Shown: positions 42,617-53,202 of the stretch, piece after piece
Layout of the letters: each line of letters starts with the position of its first letter
Position numbering within the stretch: position 1 is the first letter of the stretch
IMG/VR virus record: IMGVR_UViG_3300025141_000029
Coordinates: 62,001 to 126,000 of that record
Reading direction: 5' to 3' (one strand)
Source of the DNA: a virus
Length of the DNA stretch: 64,000 nucleotides
Made by a program: the position numbers and the translations under genes
Notes under the pieces: model-generated
Seen by the model: the letters and a program-made list of their open reading frames with translations, nothing else
Told to the model about the DNA's origin: nothing
Database searches by the model: none

Positions 42617-44421
42617 TATCTTATAATACCTGTAAAATCTGTTCCAAACTTAAATTCATAAGCCATATTAAACGGCAAAGAAATATATCTTCTATCTGCC
42701 GAATAGCCGGATTCTATAAAGAACATCGTATCCGCATATAGGGCGCCCGTTTTTTGAGTAACCTCAATATTAACAGTATCTGCGACGCCTTCAACTGAAT
42801 TTAATAATTTATAAATTTGAGCTATATCTAAATGTTCGCCTAGATCCGGAGGACTATTAAAATTATTAATCAATGCTTGAAAGCATCTATTCAAAGTCGC
42901 TGCTTTATTTGTTCTCGACTCTGATAATATTTCAAAATCTATTCCAAAATTAACAATTTGTCCATCTAAAATATCAATCGTATCATTGATCATCCTATAT
43001 CTATTCAGCCAAGTCTTTAAATTATATTTTAAAGAAGGATTAGCAGTAGTTAAAAATCCAGATGAATTTTGACATAAAACAAATAAATTAAGATTTCTTT
43101 TAAATGAATCTTGATCTTTCACCAATGTACATCGAGCGATAGAGCCATAACTAGGGGGCATTGAATAAATTAAAGTTTTATAATCTTGTAATGTAACGGC
43201 GCGATTTTGAGAATGAAATGATCCATATGCTCTTTGCTTTATATCATCTGTAGATATATTAACTTGATCTCCTAAAATCGGACTTTCATTAATTACTTCT
43301 AAAGATCTTCTTACTGCCCTCATTTTAGTGCTGCTTAAATCGTTAGGATTGTCAAAAACAAATTTTCTTTTTTGAATAGTTGCTATTGTTCCGACCGGTG
43401 CGTTAATCGCATCGCCCGTAGATGTTCGATAAATAACAGTCAAAATCGTATTTGATGGGCCTACTCCTAACTTATCAGAACTAATCAAATTTCCTGGATC
43501 AAAACTTTTATCTGTAACATAGTCGCGGCCATGTAAATCTAAAATAGTCTTATTTGGTTCTGAAATACTATCTGAAGATAAATCAGAATCAGAGCCGTGT
43601 CCAAATATTATCATAGTTTGAGTTGCAGTTTTTTCTACCACATATCTGCGTGGTACTACAATTGGTTTAATTAAAGCTGGAGTGATCGCTCTTTGTTCTT
43701 TAGAGGGATTTACAAATTCTCTATAGACCACATCTTGAGTTAAATAATCTACTTGATAATATGAGTTCCCATTTTGATCAAAAACAGAAATAACTTCTGC
43801 GATGTTGGGCCCATCAGGTAATTCTAATTTTCGAAATTTTGTAAATTCTCCAATATCAAATTGTACTGATTTATGCACTCCTGAAATAACATATCCTTTT
43901 GCTTTCACGGCATATTCAAGAGGCACTCCATTTGTACTATTAACCCGACCAACAACAATTTCATTTCCAGCGTCGGCAAAATTCACATCCTGTGTTAACA
44001 TAAATGTATTGCCGCCGGATGAAGCTAATTCAGTACCTCGACGTAAAACAGGCATATATAAAGAATCGGGGGCGCCGCCAACAGTAGTAGCCGGCACCAA
44101 TACAAAGAAGCTCACCTCACCATATGAAGTACCAGAAGCATCAAATTTATATCCTAACTGGCGACTTAGTTTAACAATACTATTATATTCTATGGCGGTA
44201 TGTAAGAAACTTTCATTTGCTTGATAATCTAGATAAAAAGATAAAACGTCCCCAACATAAGAGACCATATCTAACATCAGGGCTCCAAATGAAGCTTCAC
44301 TAAAATCTTTAAATGTACTCGGGTAGTATCTTTTTGTATAATTTATTAATTCTTCCTTAATAGAAGAGAAATTACGAGCAGTATAATTAATAGCTAATTC
44401 TTTAATTTTTGTATTGGCCAT
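42616..44421 (-). CDS. 6: Baseplate wedge protein, gp6-like (baseplate J family)
   Basis: A 601-residue baseplate wedge subunit of the T4 gp6/baseplate-J family. Hallmarks are the N-terminal ARNFSSIKEELINYTKRYYP, DFSEASFGALMLDMVSYVGD and FYLDYQANESFLHTAIEYNS, and the C-terminal region RAVTLQDYKTLIYSMP followed by an alpha/beta domain. gp6 forms the inner ring of the baseplate and is length-matched (T4 gp6 660 aa). The gene follows the gp25-like gene by 34 bases, a conserved order. Confidence 0.93.
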   Translation of the reverse strand: MANTKIKELAINYTARNFSSIKEELINYTKRYYPSTFKDFSEASFGALMLDMVSYVGDVLSFYLDYQANESFLHTAIEYNSIVKLSRQLGYKFDASGTSYGEVSFFVLVPATTVGGAPDSLYMPVLRRGTELASSGGNTFMLTQDVNFADAGNEIVVGRVNSTNGVPLEYAVKAKGYVISGVHKSVQFDIGEFTKFRKLELPDGPNIAEVISVFDQNGNSYYQVDYLTQDVVYREFVNPSKEQRAITPALIKPIVVPRRYVVEKTATQTMIIFGHGSDSDLSSDSISEPNKTILDLHGRDYVTDKSFDPGNLISSDKLGVGPSNTILTVIYRTSTGDAINAPVGTIATIQKRKFVFDNPNDLSSTKMRAVRRSLEVINESPILGDQVNISTDDIKQRAYGSFHSQNRAVTLQDYKTLIYSMPPSYGSIARCTLVKDQDSFKRNLNLFVLCQNSSGFLTTANPSLKYNLKTWLNRYRMINDTIDILDGQIVNFGIDFEILSESRTNKAATLNRCFQALINNFNSPPDLGEHLDIAQIYKLLNSVEGVADTVNIEVTQKTGALYADTMFFIESGYSADRRYISLPFNMAYEFKFGTDFTGIIR

Positions 44422-44455
44422 ATGATATCCTTAACAATATTAATTAGTTTTATGT

Positions 44456-44839
44456 TTAATTTGTATTTGATATGGTGAGAAGTAAATTATCTGACTCACC
44501 TAAATTTCCTATAGAATAAGCTATAAAAATATTCACCCTGTGTGAGCTTGTAGCGCTTTGAGTTATTTCAATTGTTTTTAAATTAAGAAAAGACATATAT
44601 GTCTTTACTTGAGACATTATTCTACTTTTTACGCGACCTTCCAATCCATTGTCAAAATTTTCAAATAAATATCTTCTTAAGCCAACTCCAAAATTAATAT
44701 CCATGACGCGTTCACCAGGAATGGTAAACATTAAATTTCTAAAATTTTGTTTTATGGCTTCTTTCACAGTTTTGGTTAAACTATAGTGTCCATCTAAATC
44801 ATCAATAGTCAGCGGTATCTTAGGAGAAATTCCATACAT
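44456..44839 (-). CDS. 25: Baseplate wedge protein, gp25-like
   Basis: A 127-residue protein of the GPW/gp25 family, homologous to T4 gp25 (132 aa), which sits at the sheath-baseplate interface and primes sheath assembly. Recognisable are VKEAIKQNFRNLMFTIPGER followed by VMDINFGVGLRRYLFENF, the diagnostic core with the buried Glu-Arg pair. The gene has AAGAGGATT as ribosome site. It precedes gp6 directly. The presence of gp25 implies a contractile sheath even though gp18 is not in the window. Confidence 0.94.
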   Translation of the reverse strand: MYGISPKIPLTIDDLDGHYSLTKTVKEAIKQNFRNLMFTIPGERVMDINFGVGLRRYLFENFDNGLEGRVKSRIMSQVKTYMSFLNLKTIEITQSATSSHRVNIFIAYSIGNLGESDNLLLTISNTN

Positions 44840-44898
44840 ATTTTTTCAATCCTCTTATCATATCATAATTATGGTGTATATATCTGTAAATATATATT

Positions 44899-47800
44899 TT
44901 ATTCATTTTCATTAGCCTCTTCTATGTCAGCAGCAGTTTGAGCATCAACCTCGTATGATCCCCCTGTTGAAGGATCACATGGATTTTCTGGACCTGTATT
45001 AACAGCGGTACCTCCAGTTCCCGGAACTGTAGTAGTACCGTCCGGCGTTGTGGTACCCGTCGACTCTTGTTGGTGCGCGCCTTCAACACCGGTCAAGAGA
45101 TTCATAGTCATATAGGCCATGCCAGCGATTGTAATTGGCGTGCTAAGATCACCAAAAAAGGGCATGCCGGGCGGAAATATTGGAGTTGGTCTAATTCCAG
45201 CGACGATCAATGGTAACTTATCATCGTTTAATTTATGTTCTTCTTGAATTTCAAATGCCTTTTTCATACATGGATCAACTTGAGGAAGGGCATGCCGAAA
45301 TATCCATTTAGGAATAAGTTCTTTAATAAATTCATACCAGAGTTCCCCATCTAATCCCATGGACAGTGATTGATCTAGGCGATCATTATAATTTTCATCG
45401 CCCGGGCCGCTCGACGGGTCAGCATACTCATCTCTAGGTATGGATGCAGCACCATGAGTTTTCGCAACAATTTTTTTACAACTTTTAAATAACTTATCAA
45501 AATTAAAACCTGCTCTATACGGAAAATACATTACATGTAATAACGCAAAATTTAAAAAATCTTTATTTGGCATAGCAAACCTATTCATTAGCAAGCTCAA
45601 AGGCATATTCATTGTTTCGTGAACAAGATTTTCCGAAGTTATGCCCAAGCGAACAAGATAGGGATCGGCATCAGCCAAATTCAACAAATCAATATGATCT
45701 TTGAGGAAATCATCGTCAAAATTAATCATGCTCAAGCCAGGTAATTCTCGCTCAGCATGTGCGTCTGGTATTGGAATTACATATATCGATTTTAAATATT
45801 TCGCATGAGATTCAATATCCTCAGCAACTTCAGTAGATAAGTGTCCTTCTCCTCCATGAGCCGTTGAAAAAGTACCGTGCGCAACGGGTAACATTTCTCT
45901 AATTTCATAAGCTCGATTAGTAAAAATTCTTTCTTTATTAGAAATATCCTTTTCCATCGAAGTTGTAATTAAATTATGAATGGATCCCTCAATATCCGAC
46001 GATCGTGATGTTGCTCTAAAATTTTTAGAACCTGGAGAAGTATAAGGATGGCCGTTGTCCATGGAGGGAAAAGAATCAGGATCATCGGTATTTTTTATAA
46101 AATCATTTACTGGGGCATGCGGAAGAACATAAACTAATCTAGTACCGTATTTGATAGAAGAAAATATATCGCTCAATGATACATCTGAGCGAGAGCCTCC
46201 TGAATTTTCAAATTGAGCGAACGACGAGCTTATGTCTCTTAATCCAAAATCAAAAGCTTTATAAGATATATATAAATCTCCTGTTTTGTTTGCATCGGAC
46301 AAATCATCAGCATTAATAGATTCTAAAAATTTATTTACCCAAGCTTGCTGTTGGCCACCGGTGCCGCCGGATATATTATCAATTTTTTCAATTGCTTCAG
46401 CTGAATTATTCATTCTTACTTTTATAAATCTTTGAAGAATTAATCCACCATTTTTTGTGGCCATACCGAGATCAGTTAATACTTCGACATCGTAGAGGTA
46501 CGGGTACTGAACACCTAATTTATGAAAGCAACTTTGTTCAATCGCATTGCTGGCTTGGTTTTCTGCAAAGAAATAAGGATCAAAATTAATATTCTTAGAA
46601 TCAAAGCCATGTTGGTTCGCCAGCTCTTCTTCTTGGGCTACATCAAGCCACATATTTCCTATATTCTGAAATGTAAAATTAAAGACTCCAGACGGTGGGT
46701 CCCCGCCTGGATCACCGAGCTGAAAGTCGTAGAAGCCTTCTACTTCTTTAACGTCGGTCAGGCCCGCTACACCTTTTTTGTCATGATTTCTGATGTCTTC
46801 CAAAGAAAATAATTTGGTCGGCAAATCATGAAGCCTGTTCGATGCTAAAGTTGTTAATTGGTTAGAATTCTCATCAAGAACCTTCTGACTTATAGAAGGT
46901 GCCATGGATATAATATTCTCATTTATTAAATATTTAAGTGAAATGTTCTTTAATTTACTTTCAAGCCTGGTATATACCTCTAAAGCTGAAAATGCATCAG
47001 CATCGCCATCGACATCAAATCCGACACCTTCTGCTATTTTTACCAAAGCAACTGGATTAATAGGAGAAGCAGTGAGGAGAATTAGATCTGCTAAATTAAA
47101 ACGCTTTTGTTTGAAATTTGTAAATCTTCTTTCATCTACATTATTTGAAAAATCATAATAAAATTCATTAGATAAAAATTCAACTGTTACCTTCTCATTA
47201 ATTCGTCTTTTCAAAAAATTATAAGATGTATCATAAGCGTCTGTCATAAAACCAGGTGCGAATATATCACTACCTTCATCCATTCTGTTTACTACCATGG
47301 AGAGAAACAAATCAGAATCTAGAATTGTTGACTCTGCTGAATGGCGGGAAAAAAACATGATTCCTCGAACTATAAATTCAGAAATACATAAACGCATATA
47401 AAGTAAAACCATCGCAAACTTTATGGCCTCATTTACCGGGTCGGCGACGGCTACGGGGCCTGTTTTATAAGCGTCGCAAGCAATCTTTTTATAATATTCA
47501 TCCACTAGAGCCTTGATATCATCCGGATTAAGCAAGCTTTTTCTCAAAGCACTAAAATCAAGTTCTGAATTATCACACAACATAGAATCTTGAGCCCATT
47601 GAGATTTGGGAGCAAAAAGTATTTTAGAAAAATTATTAACATCAAAAAGACTGGAATCACTTACATTATTAAAAACTCTTTGTTGTCTCTCAAGCAACAA
47701 GTATTGATGCATACTAGCAATATTACTTTCTAATTTGCCTCTAGTGCCGTGAACACCCACAAAATCAACCAAAGAATAAGATAATAATTTTGTAAAAGCA

Positions 47801-50800
47801 TATTGTGGAATAGTTATTGTACCATCTCCTATATATAAGCCATCCCCTTCCGCGGGTTGATTAATATTTCGAAAAGCCGGCGTCGTCAATGTTTTCATAA
47901 ACTGGTGGGCCTCATTGCTTTCTAGTGTGTCATTTACATCAAAATTTAATTCAGATACTTCTGAAATTCCTTGATCATTAATTGAGCCTTTAGTCCAGAC
48001 AGTAAACTTATTATAATCCAATGTAATAGGATTGGCATGCTGTTCTGCTTCTTTTTCTAATATAAAGCTATATTTAGGAAAATGCATTTCAACTAATGTA
48101 TTAGTTGTATTTTCCTGACCGGAAAAAATATTACTATTTTGTATCTTATCTAGCTCATTGTTGTGGTTTGTCATATCCACATATTCACCTAATAAAATAG
48201 GAAGTTGATTTTCTATTTTCCAAAGGGATTCATTGTATACAGTTACCTCCATCTCAGTCTGGGCAATTGCGTCGACGATATCGTTATAATAATATGTGTT
48301 AGCGGTCGGGGAGTTAGGATCGTATAGTTCGTGTTCTGGTGCAATAACTAGCTTCGGATTGGTCGACTCGATCCAGATCCCGCCAGTCTCGTCCGTGTCC
48401 ATCCCGGCGAGTTCGGGATGCTCGTGGAAGACATTTCTAATAAGATAAAGTGGCTCAAGCTCAGCATATTTTACTTGAACGCGCCAATGCGCAATAGAGT
48501 ACTCACCGTTCTTGCCGGAGAAGGCGTCGACGAATATATCGGAGAAGATCTGGGCGCCGACCCACTGATACTCTTCGGCTAGCTCATGTTTTTCAATGTC
48601 AACAACGTCACCTTCAAGCTGTTGCGGTGTTCCAAAAAGTTTTTCAATTTGATTTAATACACTAGCTGGATCATAATACAAAGAAGAAACATTTCTTCCT
48701 ATTTTATCCATTGCTATATTCGTTGTAGAATATAGAGTTTTAACAAATTTATCACCCTCTGAGCTTGGCTTCAGGCTAACAATACCTTTTTTTAAAGTTT
48801 CAGAAGTATTATCAGTAGTAACATTGCTGTATAATTCTGGTACCACTTCTTTTATTATTTTATCTTGTCTTGGAAAATTTTCTGGCTGTGGCACTCCATC
48901 GCTGTCGAAAAATACAGCACTTTCATTGCCGCGGCCGTCGTCACCTACGAGTTCGCCTTGTCCATTCCACATATCCTGATAATCTCTTCCCACTTCTGGA
49001 TATCGCGGGTATTCGCCACCATATGGAATAATATTATCTTTTATAAAAATTGTTTTAATTCCCATCATTTCCGTATCAAATTGTTGAGAAACAAGATTGA
49101 TAGCCAAATCAATACAATTTTCTAATGCCGCATTAATATACGGATCATTTATTAAAGCAGATATTGGACTGCCGGGGGCGCATGGATCAGTTGGTACGAG
49201 TGATTGAAAATAATCTGAAATTGTTGGATATGATAATATTAATTCTAATTTTTCAAGCTGGCCCTTTAAAGCCTCTTTTTCTTGAGCTAAAAGTGACTCA
49301 CATTGTTCTTCAGAAAAACCTTTTTGCTTTAAAACTTTACAATAAAAATCTTGTGAAATTGCTTTCTCACAAAGCATTGTAACTAAACTTAAGTCCTTAA
49401 GAGCGGTTTCACAAAAAGTATTATTAACATACTGTCCCAAAAGAGCAAAATATTTTGCTACATTATCAGTTGTTTGTATAAATAATCGTATAATACTAAA
49501 CTGTGTTTTAGCATTGATTATTTTAAGAACAATTTTCAATGTTTGATCCGTTGCCGCATATGATAAAAGAGAACAAATCTCAGTAGGCTTTAAAACTTGT
49601 GATAAATAATCTAACAAGAGCTTTAATTGTTCTATTACATCCCAGGTAATGGGTACATTGGGATTTAAATTTTCTACTATGCCACCTAAATCTTGTTCAA
49701 AATTACTAGTATCAGGAAATATATCAGATAAATCTATGGTACCAGGAAGATTGCTTCGTATACCGCTATCAGCGCTGTCTTCACCAAAAGCAAGTATCTC
49801 TTTATCTGTTAACAAAGTTATTGGACCCAGAACTTGTTGACTTTGTCCTGGAATGAATTCAGCAGTTTGATCCAAGGCACTTGCCAGATCAAGGCCCTCA
49901 CACTCAGCAAGTAATGTTTCTAATAGCGATTTAACGACCGATATCAAAAGTTCAGTTACAAGTTCTTTTAACATTTGTTCTATTGCTTCGTCGGTGGGGG
50001 CAAGAGGATCATCAGAATATTCTTGACCGACGAGGCCAAATGCTGGAGCGTCCATTATTTGAGATGTTACAGCATCTTGTAACTCTTCTCCTGAAGCTAC
50101 CCTATTGACAAGCTCTAAAACCATATCTAGCTCAGGTAGAATTGGCAATAAGACAATATAAATTGCTTGTAATTCTTCCGGCCATTGTTCCGGATCAGTA
50201 TTCTCTACCAGCCACTCTTTGATATCGTTGCTTACTTTTTCCAAAAGATTCGGAAAAAAGTCAATAATGCCATATTCATCATATTTTTTGAGGACCTCAA
50301 GAGAAATTGATTTCCAATTTTCGGGCGTTAAATTTGCCGCACACTGAAGGTCACCGGCGGCGCTCGCCATATGTGGTTCACGATAAAGAGTTTCATGTAT
50401 ACCCTCTAACATAGAGGTGGAAGTTTCAGACATCCCAGCGGGAGGAGTAACAGCAAAGGGTTCGCTGGTGCCAGTGGGCGTCTGATCATCAACTTCAACA
50501 CCATCAGGTGTTGGATTAATCATGAGATCTGAAGGCGGTGCTAAATTAGCACTCAATATAGATTTACTATCATTTTCTAATGCTACTTTTTCACACTCCT
50601 TTGCTATAGCCTCGCTAAATGCCTCATCAAGAGCATCAGCAACGTCTTGGCCAAGTTGTTCCACAATTGCGGCATGAGTATAGACGCCTGTTAAAAAGGT
50701 TACCAAATCTTCAGGAGCCATACTCTTAAGAAAGCCCATTACTGCTGCGCCAATAGCATCGATAGACGGTAATTCATTTGCTAAACATGCGGCGGCGCGC

Positions 50801-53193
50801 ATAAGATAATCAGTCAAGTTAAGACGAAACAAAACTTTTGTATATACGGCTTCCGCTGTTTCAACGTCTTTTTTAAAATCTCCTAGGCCTTTGAAAAAAC
50901 TATCAGTACCAGAATCATTTTTGGCCTCAACCGCCGCTTTACTTTTTGTTTCTTCTACCGCGGGTGGCTTTTCTCGGTCTTTCTTCTCTTTCTTGGCTGT
51001 CGTGGCAGTTTTTACTGCTGGCTTAGGCTCCGGTACTTCTTCTGCCACTGTCGAGGGATCGGCGCTCGCCGTATCTTTTTCCTCTTTTTTACTCGCGTGA
51101 AGCGTCGGGCGCCCATATAAAGTATAAGCAACAACCCAATTAATACCATGAAGGTTTGAGTTTGCCGGGGCATCTTTTGTTTGATTAATTTTATCGGCTG
51201 TAATATAATAAGAGGTTGTTCTTCTATCAGCAAATACATCAACCACCTCCTTCAAACATCTAACTCCTCTTAATAGGGGCTCAACTTTTCGGTCTCCGCC
51301 GGCCTCGGGCTCTTGTTCAATGGTGGCATATAAATAATGTTTATAGTCACGCGTGCACGCAATGATTATTTTATCATCTTTACCTTTTCTAAATTCTCTA
51401 TCATTTAATGTTAAAAATTTTGTTATTTGAGTGACAAATGTATCTAATCGCTTGGTTACTTGAGAAATAGCAGAGGCGTCGATACCCTTGACATCGCCAT
51501 CATATTCATTTATACGTCTTTTAAAAACTTGTAAATCTTGTTTTAATGTTTGAATTCGTTTCTCTACTTTATTAGTTTCTATTACGATAGAACCCAAGCC
51601 GTCGCTGTCGACGACTATATCTTCATATGCGTCGCGAGCAATTTCTTCCCACTGAGCATGAGTTAATATTTCTGTTGGCTTTAAATAGTCGGCATCTAAG
51701 TTGGTTTGAGGTACGCGCACCAAAGCCTTTACAAGTTCATCTTCACGGGCTGGATCCGAATAGAAGGTTCCACCATTCCAAGCGCCCAATTCGGGATCTT
51801 TCACGTACTCATCCAGTTCAGCAGCAAGCATATTTCTGTAATTAGGTAAATTAACCAAGCCGTAATAATCGCACAATGCCTCTATACCATCATCACCGCA
51901 CAAATCACCCCATTCTTCATCCGTGTTGTATTCTAGCGTCACCCAATATTCATTTTTTTGTCTATTAAGAAAAGGTTCACATTTTGTTTTTTTTCGCCAA
52001 TCAGGAACAGTTACAGATGGTTCTGGTTCGGGTACTGTTACGCGAGGGGCGCCCTTAAATCGATTACAATATTCCTCAAGAGAATAAGGATTAAATTCTA
52101 TTAAAACACGAGTATCAATATAGCCTTCATTGATTTTCTCTGCGTCATCGTTTAAAACATGGACATATGCCCAATGAGCCCCTTGACCAGTATAGCGAAG
52201 AATAACTACTTGTGTATAAGATTCTAATTCTGTTTTTGGTGCTCCGGAGAAAAGAGTTTGAGCTGCGTTAAACGTTGAGTCGGTTTTGGTATCGTCGGTA
52301 ATTTCATCAGTCGCATCAGACTTAATATAGTCCTCGCGCAAAAGTGCCACTGTATCTGAATTAGTAAATTTCTTTACAAAATGGGATCCCACTTGATTTG
52401 GCGGGCCGGGATCTGGAGCCGCCGGTTGAGCTAAATTAACGCGCTCAATAACAGCATTGACGATCGGACTAGTCTCGGCAGTTGGTACTATAATAGTAGT
52501 TTCACCGCCCTCTAGATCACTAATTACTTTAGTTCGAGTCTGATCAATTGCAAAAACATGAGGGTATCTATTTGTAAAGGCCCAAAAATCCAAATAAGAA
52601 ACAACAGCCTCTACAGCCCCTGTATACAGAGTGGTTTCAAGAGCAAGATAGGACTGAGACTGGTCTTGGCCTTTTATATATCTATCAAAATCAACTTGGA
52701 TAAATTGATTATAAATTGAGGAACCGATAACATCTCTTAATACATTTTCACTGGCGCTTCCATTTTTAATAGCCTCCGCAACATTATAAAAAATCGCAAA
52801 CATGCCCAAGCCACTTACTTGCGACGGAACTGCCCCGCCAGATATACTTTCAAGTTTTTTCCACAAGATAAAATCAAAATTACTAGTATTTTTAATTTCT
52901 CCTGAATCACACTCAACCTTCATAGGAGGAGCAATCCAAACATCATGAAATGCTGAACCATGGAAAGTGGGGCTTCCATATTCTTCGGTGCTTACAGTTG
53001 AAAGATCGAGTTCGGTCCAAAGCGCATTAAGTGAAAAATCTCCGTCGCCGGCTGTATTATATATTTGTTTCTTCTGCGTCCAAGCAGAAACTGTGGTCGC
53101 GTGCGGATCTCCATTGTGTGTGATATAAGAATTTAAATTTTGTATCTTTTTTTTATCAAATAAAATCAGATCTTTTAATTTTAATAATGCCAT
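44899..53193 (-). CDS. Giant structural protein (2764 aa), unknown
   Basis: A 2764-residue, strongly acidic protein. It starts MALLKLKDLILFDKKKIQNL. Near residues 690-760 is a disordered Lys/Glu/Ala/Pro segment (PEPKPAVKTATTAKKEKKDR), and the last about 60 residues are a Gly/Thr/Pro tail (STGTTTPDGTTTVPGTGG) after a hydrophobic patch (TIAGMAYMTMNLLTG). The body is mixed helical with many Leu-rich helices around residues 960-1400. No known domain was recognised. GC-rich DNA islands occur within it (for example 48340-48420). Its place between spike-like and gp25 genes suggests a central baseplate or tape-like component, perhaps length-determining. No catalytic motif seen. Confidence 0.55.
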   Translation of the reverse strand: MALLKLKDLILFDKKKIQNLNSYITHNGDPHATTVSAWTQKKQIYNTAGDGDFSLNALWTELDLSTVSTEEYGSPTFHGSAFHDVWIAPPMKVECDSGEIKNTSNFDFILWKKLESISGGAVPSQVSGLGMFAIFYNVAEAIKNGSASENVLRDVIGSSIYNQFIQVDFDRYIKGQDQSQSYLALETTLYTGAVEAVVSYLDFWAFTNRYPHVFAIDQTRTKVISDLEGGETTIIVPTAETSPIVNAVIERVNLAQPAAPDPGPPNQVGSHFVKKFTNSDTVALLREDYIKSDATDEITDDTKTDSTFNAAQTLFSGAPKTELESYTQVVILRYTGQGAHWAYVHVLNDDAEKINEGYIDTRVLIEFNPYSLEEYCNRFKGAPRVTVPEPEPSVTVPDWRKKTKCEPFLNRQKNEYWVTLEYNTDEEWGDLCGDDGIEALCDYYGLVNLPNYRNMLAAELDEYVKDPELGAWNGGTFYSDPAREDELVKALVRVPQTNLDADYLKPTEILTHAQWEEIARDAYEDIVVDSDGLGSIVIETNKVEKRIQTLKQDLQVFKRRINEYDGDVKGIDASAISQVTKRLDTFVTQITKFLTLNDREFRKGKDDKIIIACTRDYKHYLYATIEQEPEAGGDRKVEPLLRGVRCLKEVVDVFADRRTTSYYITADKINQTKDAPANSNLHGINWVVAYTLYGRPTLHASKKEEKDTASADPSTVAEEVPEPKPAVKTATTAKKEKKDREKPPAVEETKSKAAVEAKNDSGTDSFFKGLGDFKKDVETAEAVYTKVLFRLNLTDYLMRAAACLANELPSIDAIGAAVMGFLKSMAPEDLVTFLTGVYTHAAIVEQLGQDVADALDEAFSEAIAKECEKVALENDSKSILSANLAPPSDLMINPTPDGVEVDDQTPTGTSEPFAVTPPAGMSETSTSMLEGIHETLYREPHMASAAGDLQCAANLTPENWKSISLEVLKKYDEYGIIDFFPNLLEKVSNDIKEWLVENTDPEQWPEELQAIYIVLLPILPELDMVLELVNRVASGEELQDAVTSQIMDAPAFGLVGQEYSDDPLAPTDEAIEQMLKELVTELLISVVKSLLETLLAECEGLDLASALDQTAEFIPGQSQQVLGPITLLTDKEILAFGEDSADSGIRSNLPGTIDLSDIFPDTSNFEQDLGGIVENLNPNVPITWDVIEQLKLLLDYLSQVLKPTEICSLLSYAATDQTLKIVLKIINAKTQFSIIRLFIQTTDNVAKYFALLGQYVNNTFCETALKDLSLVTMLCEKAISQDFYCKVLKQKGFSEEQCESLLAQEKEALKGQLEKLELILSYPTISDYFQSLVPTDPCAPGSPISALINDPYINAALENCIDLAINLVSQQFDTEMMGIKTIFIKDNIIPYGGEYPRYPEVGRDYQDMWNGQGELVGDDGRGNESAVFFDSDGVPQPENFPRQDKIIKEVVPELYSNVTTDNTSETLKKGIVSLKPSSEGDKFVKTLYSTTNIAMDKIGRNVSSLYYDPASVLNQIEKLFGTPQQLEGDVVDIEKHELAEEYQWVGAQIFSDIFVDAFSGKNGEYSIAHWRVQVKYAELEPLYLIRNVFHEHPELAGMDTDETGGIWIESTNPKLVIAPEHELYDPNSPTANTYYYNDIVDAIAQTEMEVTVYNESLWKIENQLPILLGEYVDMTNHNNELDKIQNSNIFSGQENTTNTLVEMHFPKYSFILEKEAEQHANPITLDYNKFTVWTKGSINDQGISEVSELNFDVNDTLESNEAHQFMKTLTTPAFRNINQPAEGDGLYIGDGTITIPQYAFTKLLSYSLVDFVGVHGTRGKLESNIASMHQYLLLERQQRVFNNVSDSSLFDVNNFSKILFAPKSQWAQDSMLCDNSELDFSALRKSLLNPDDIKALVDEYYKKIACDAYKTGPVAVADPVNEAIKFAMVLLYMRLCISEFIVRGIMFFSRHSAESTILDSDLFLSMVVNRMDEGSDIFAPGFMTDAYDTSYNFLKRRINEKVTVEFLSNEFYYDFSNNVDERRFTNFKQKRFNLADLILLTASPINPVALVKIAEGVGFDVDGDADAFSALEVYTRLESKLKNISLKYLINENIISMAPSISQKVLDENSNQLTTLASNRLHDLPTKLFSLEDIRNHDKKGVAGLTDVKEVEGFYDFQLGDPGGDPPSGVFNFTFQNIGNMWLDVAQEEELANQHGFDSKNINFDPYFFAENQASNAIEQSCFHKLGVQYPYLYDVEVLTDLGMATKNGGLILQRFIKVRMNNSAEAIEKIDNISGGTGGQQQAWVNKFLESINADDLSDANKTGDLYISYKAFDFGLRDISSSFAQFENSGGSRSDVSLSDIFSSIKYGTRLVYVLPHAPVNDFIKNTDDPDSFPSMDNGHPYTSPGSKNFRATSRSSDIEGSIHNLITTSMEKDISNKERIFTNRAYEIREMLPVAHGTFSTAHGGEGHLSTEVAEDIESHAKYLKSIYVIPIPDAHAERELPGLSMINFDDDFLKDHIDLLNLADADPYLVRLGITSENLVHETMNMPLSLLMNRFAMPNKDFLNFALLHVMYFPYRAGFNFDKLFKSCKKIVAKTHGAASIPRDEYADPSSGPGDENYNDRLDQSLSMGLDGELWYEFIKELIPKWIFRHALPQVDPCMKKAFEIQEEHKLNDDKLPLIVAGIRPTPIFPPGMPFFGDLSTPITIAGMAYMTMNLLTGVEGAHQQESTGTTTPDGTTTVPGTGGTAVNTGPENPCDPSTGGSYEVDAQTAADIEEANENE

Positions 53194-53202
53194 TTTTATA
53201 TC

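Noticed and set aside
43802-44224. A 140-residue open frame on the plus strand
   Set aside because: It lies wholly inside the gp6-like gene on the opposite strand, has no ribosome site or domain, and reads as a codon shadow.
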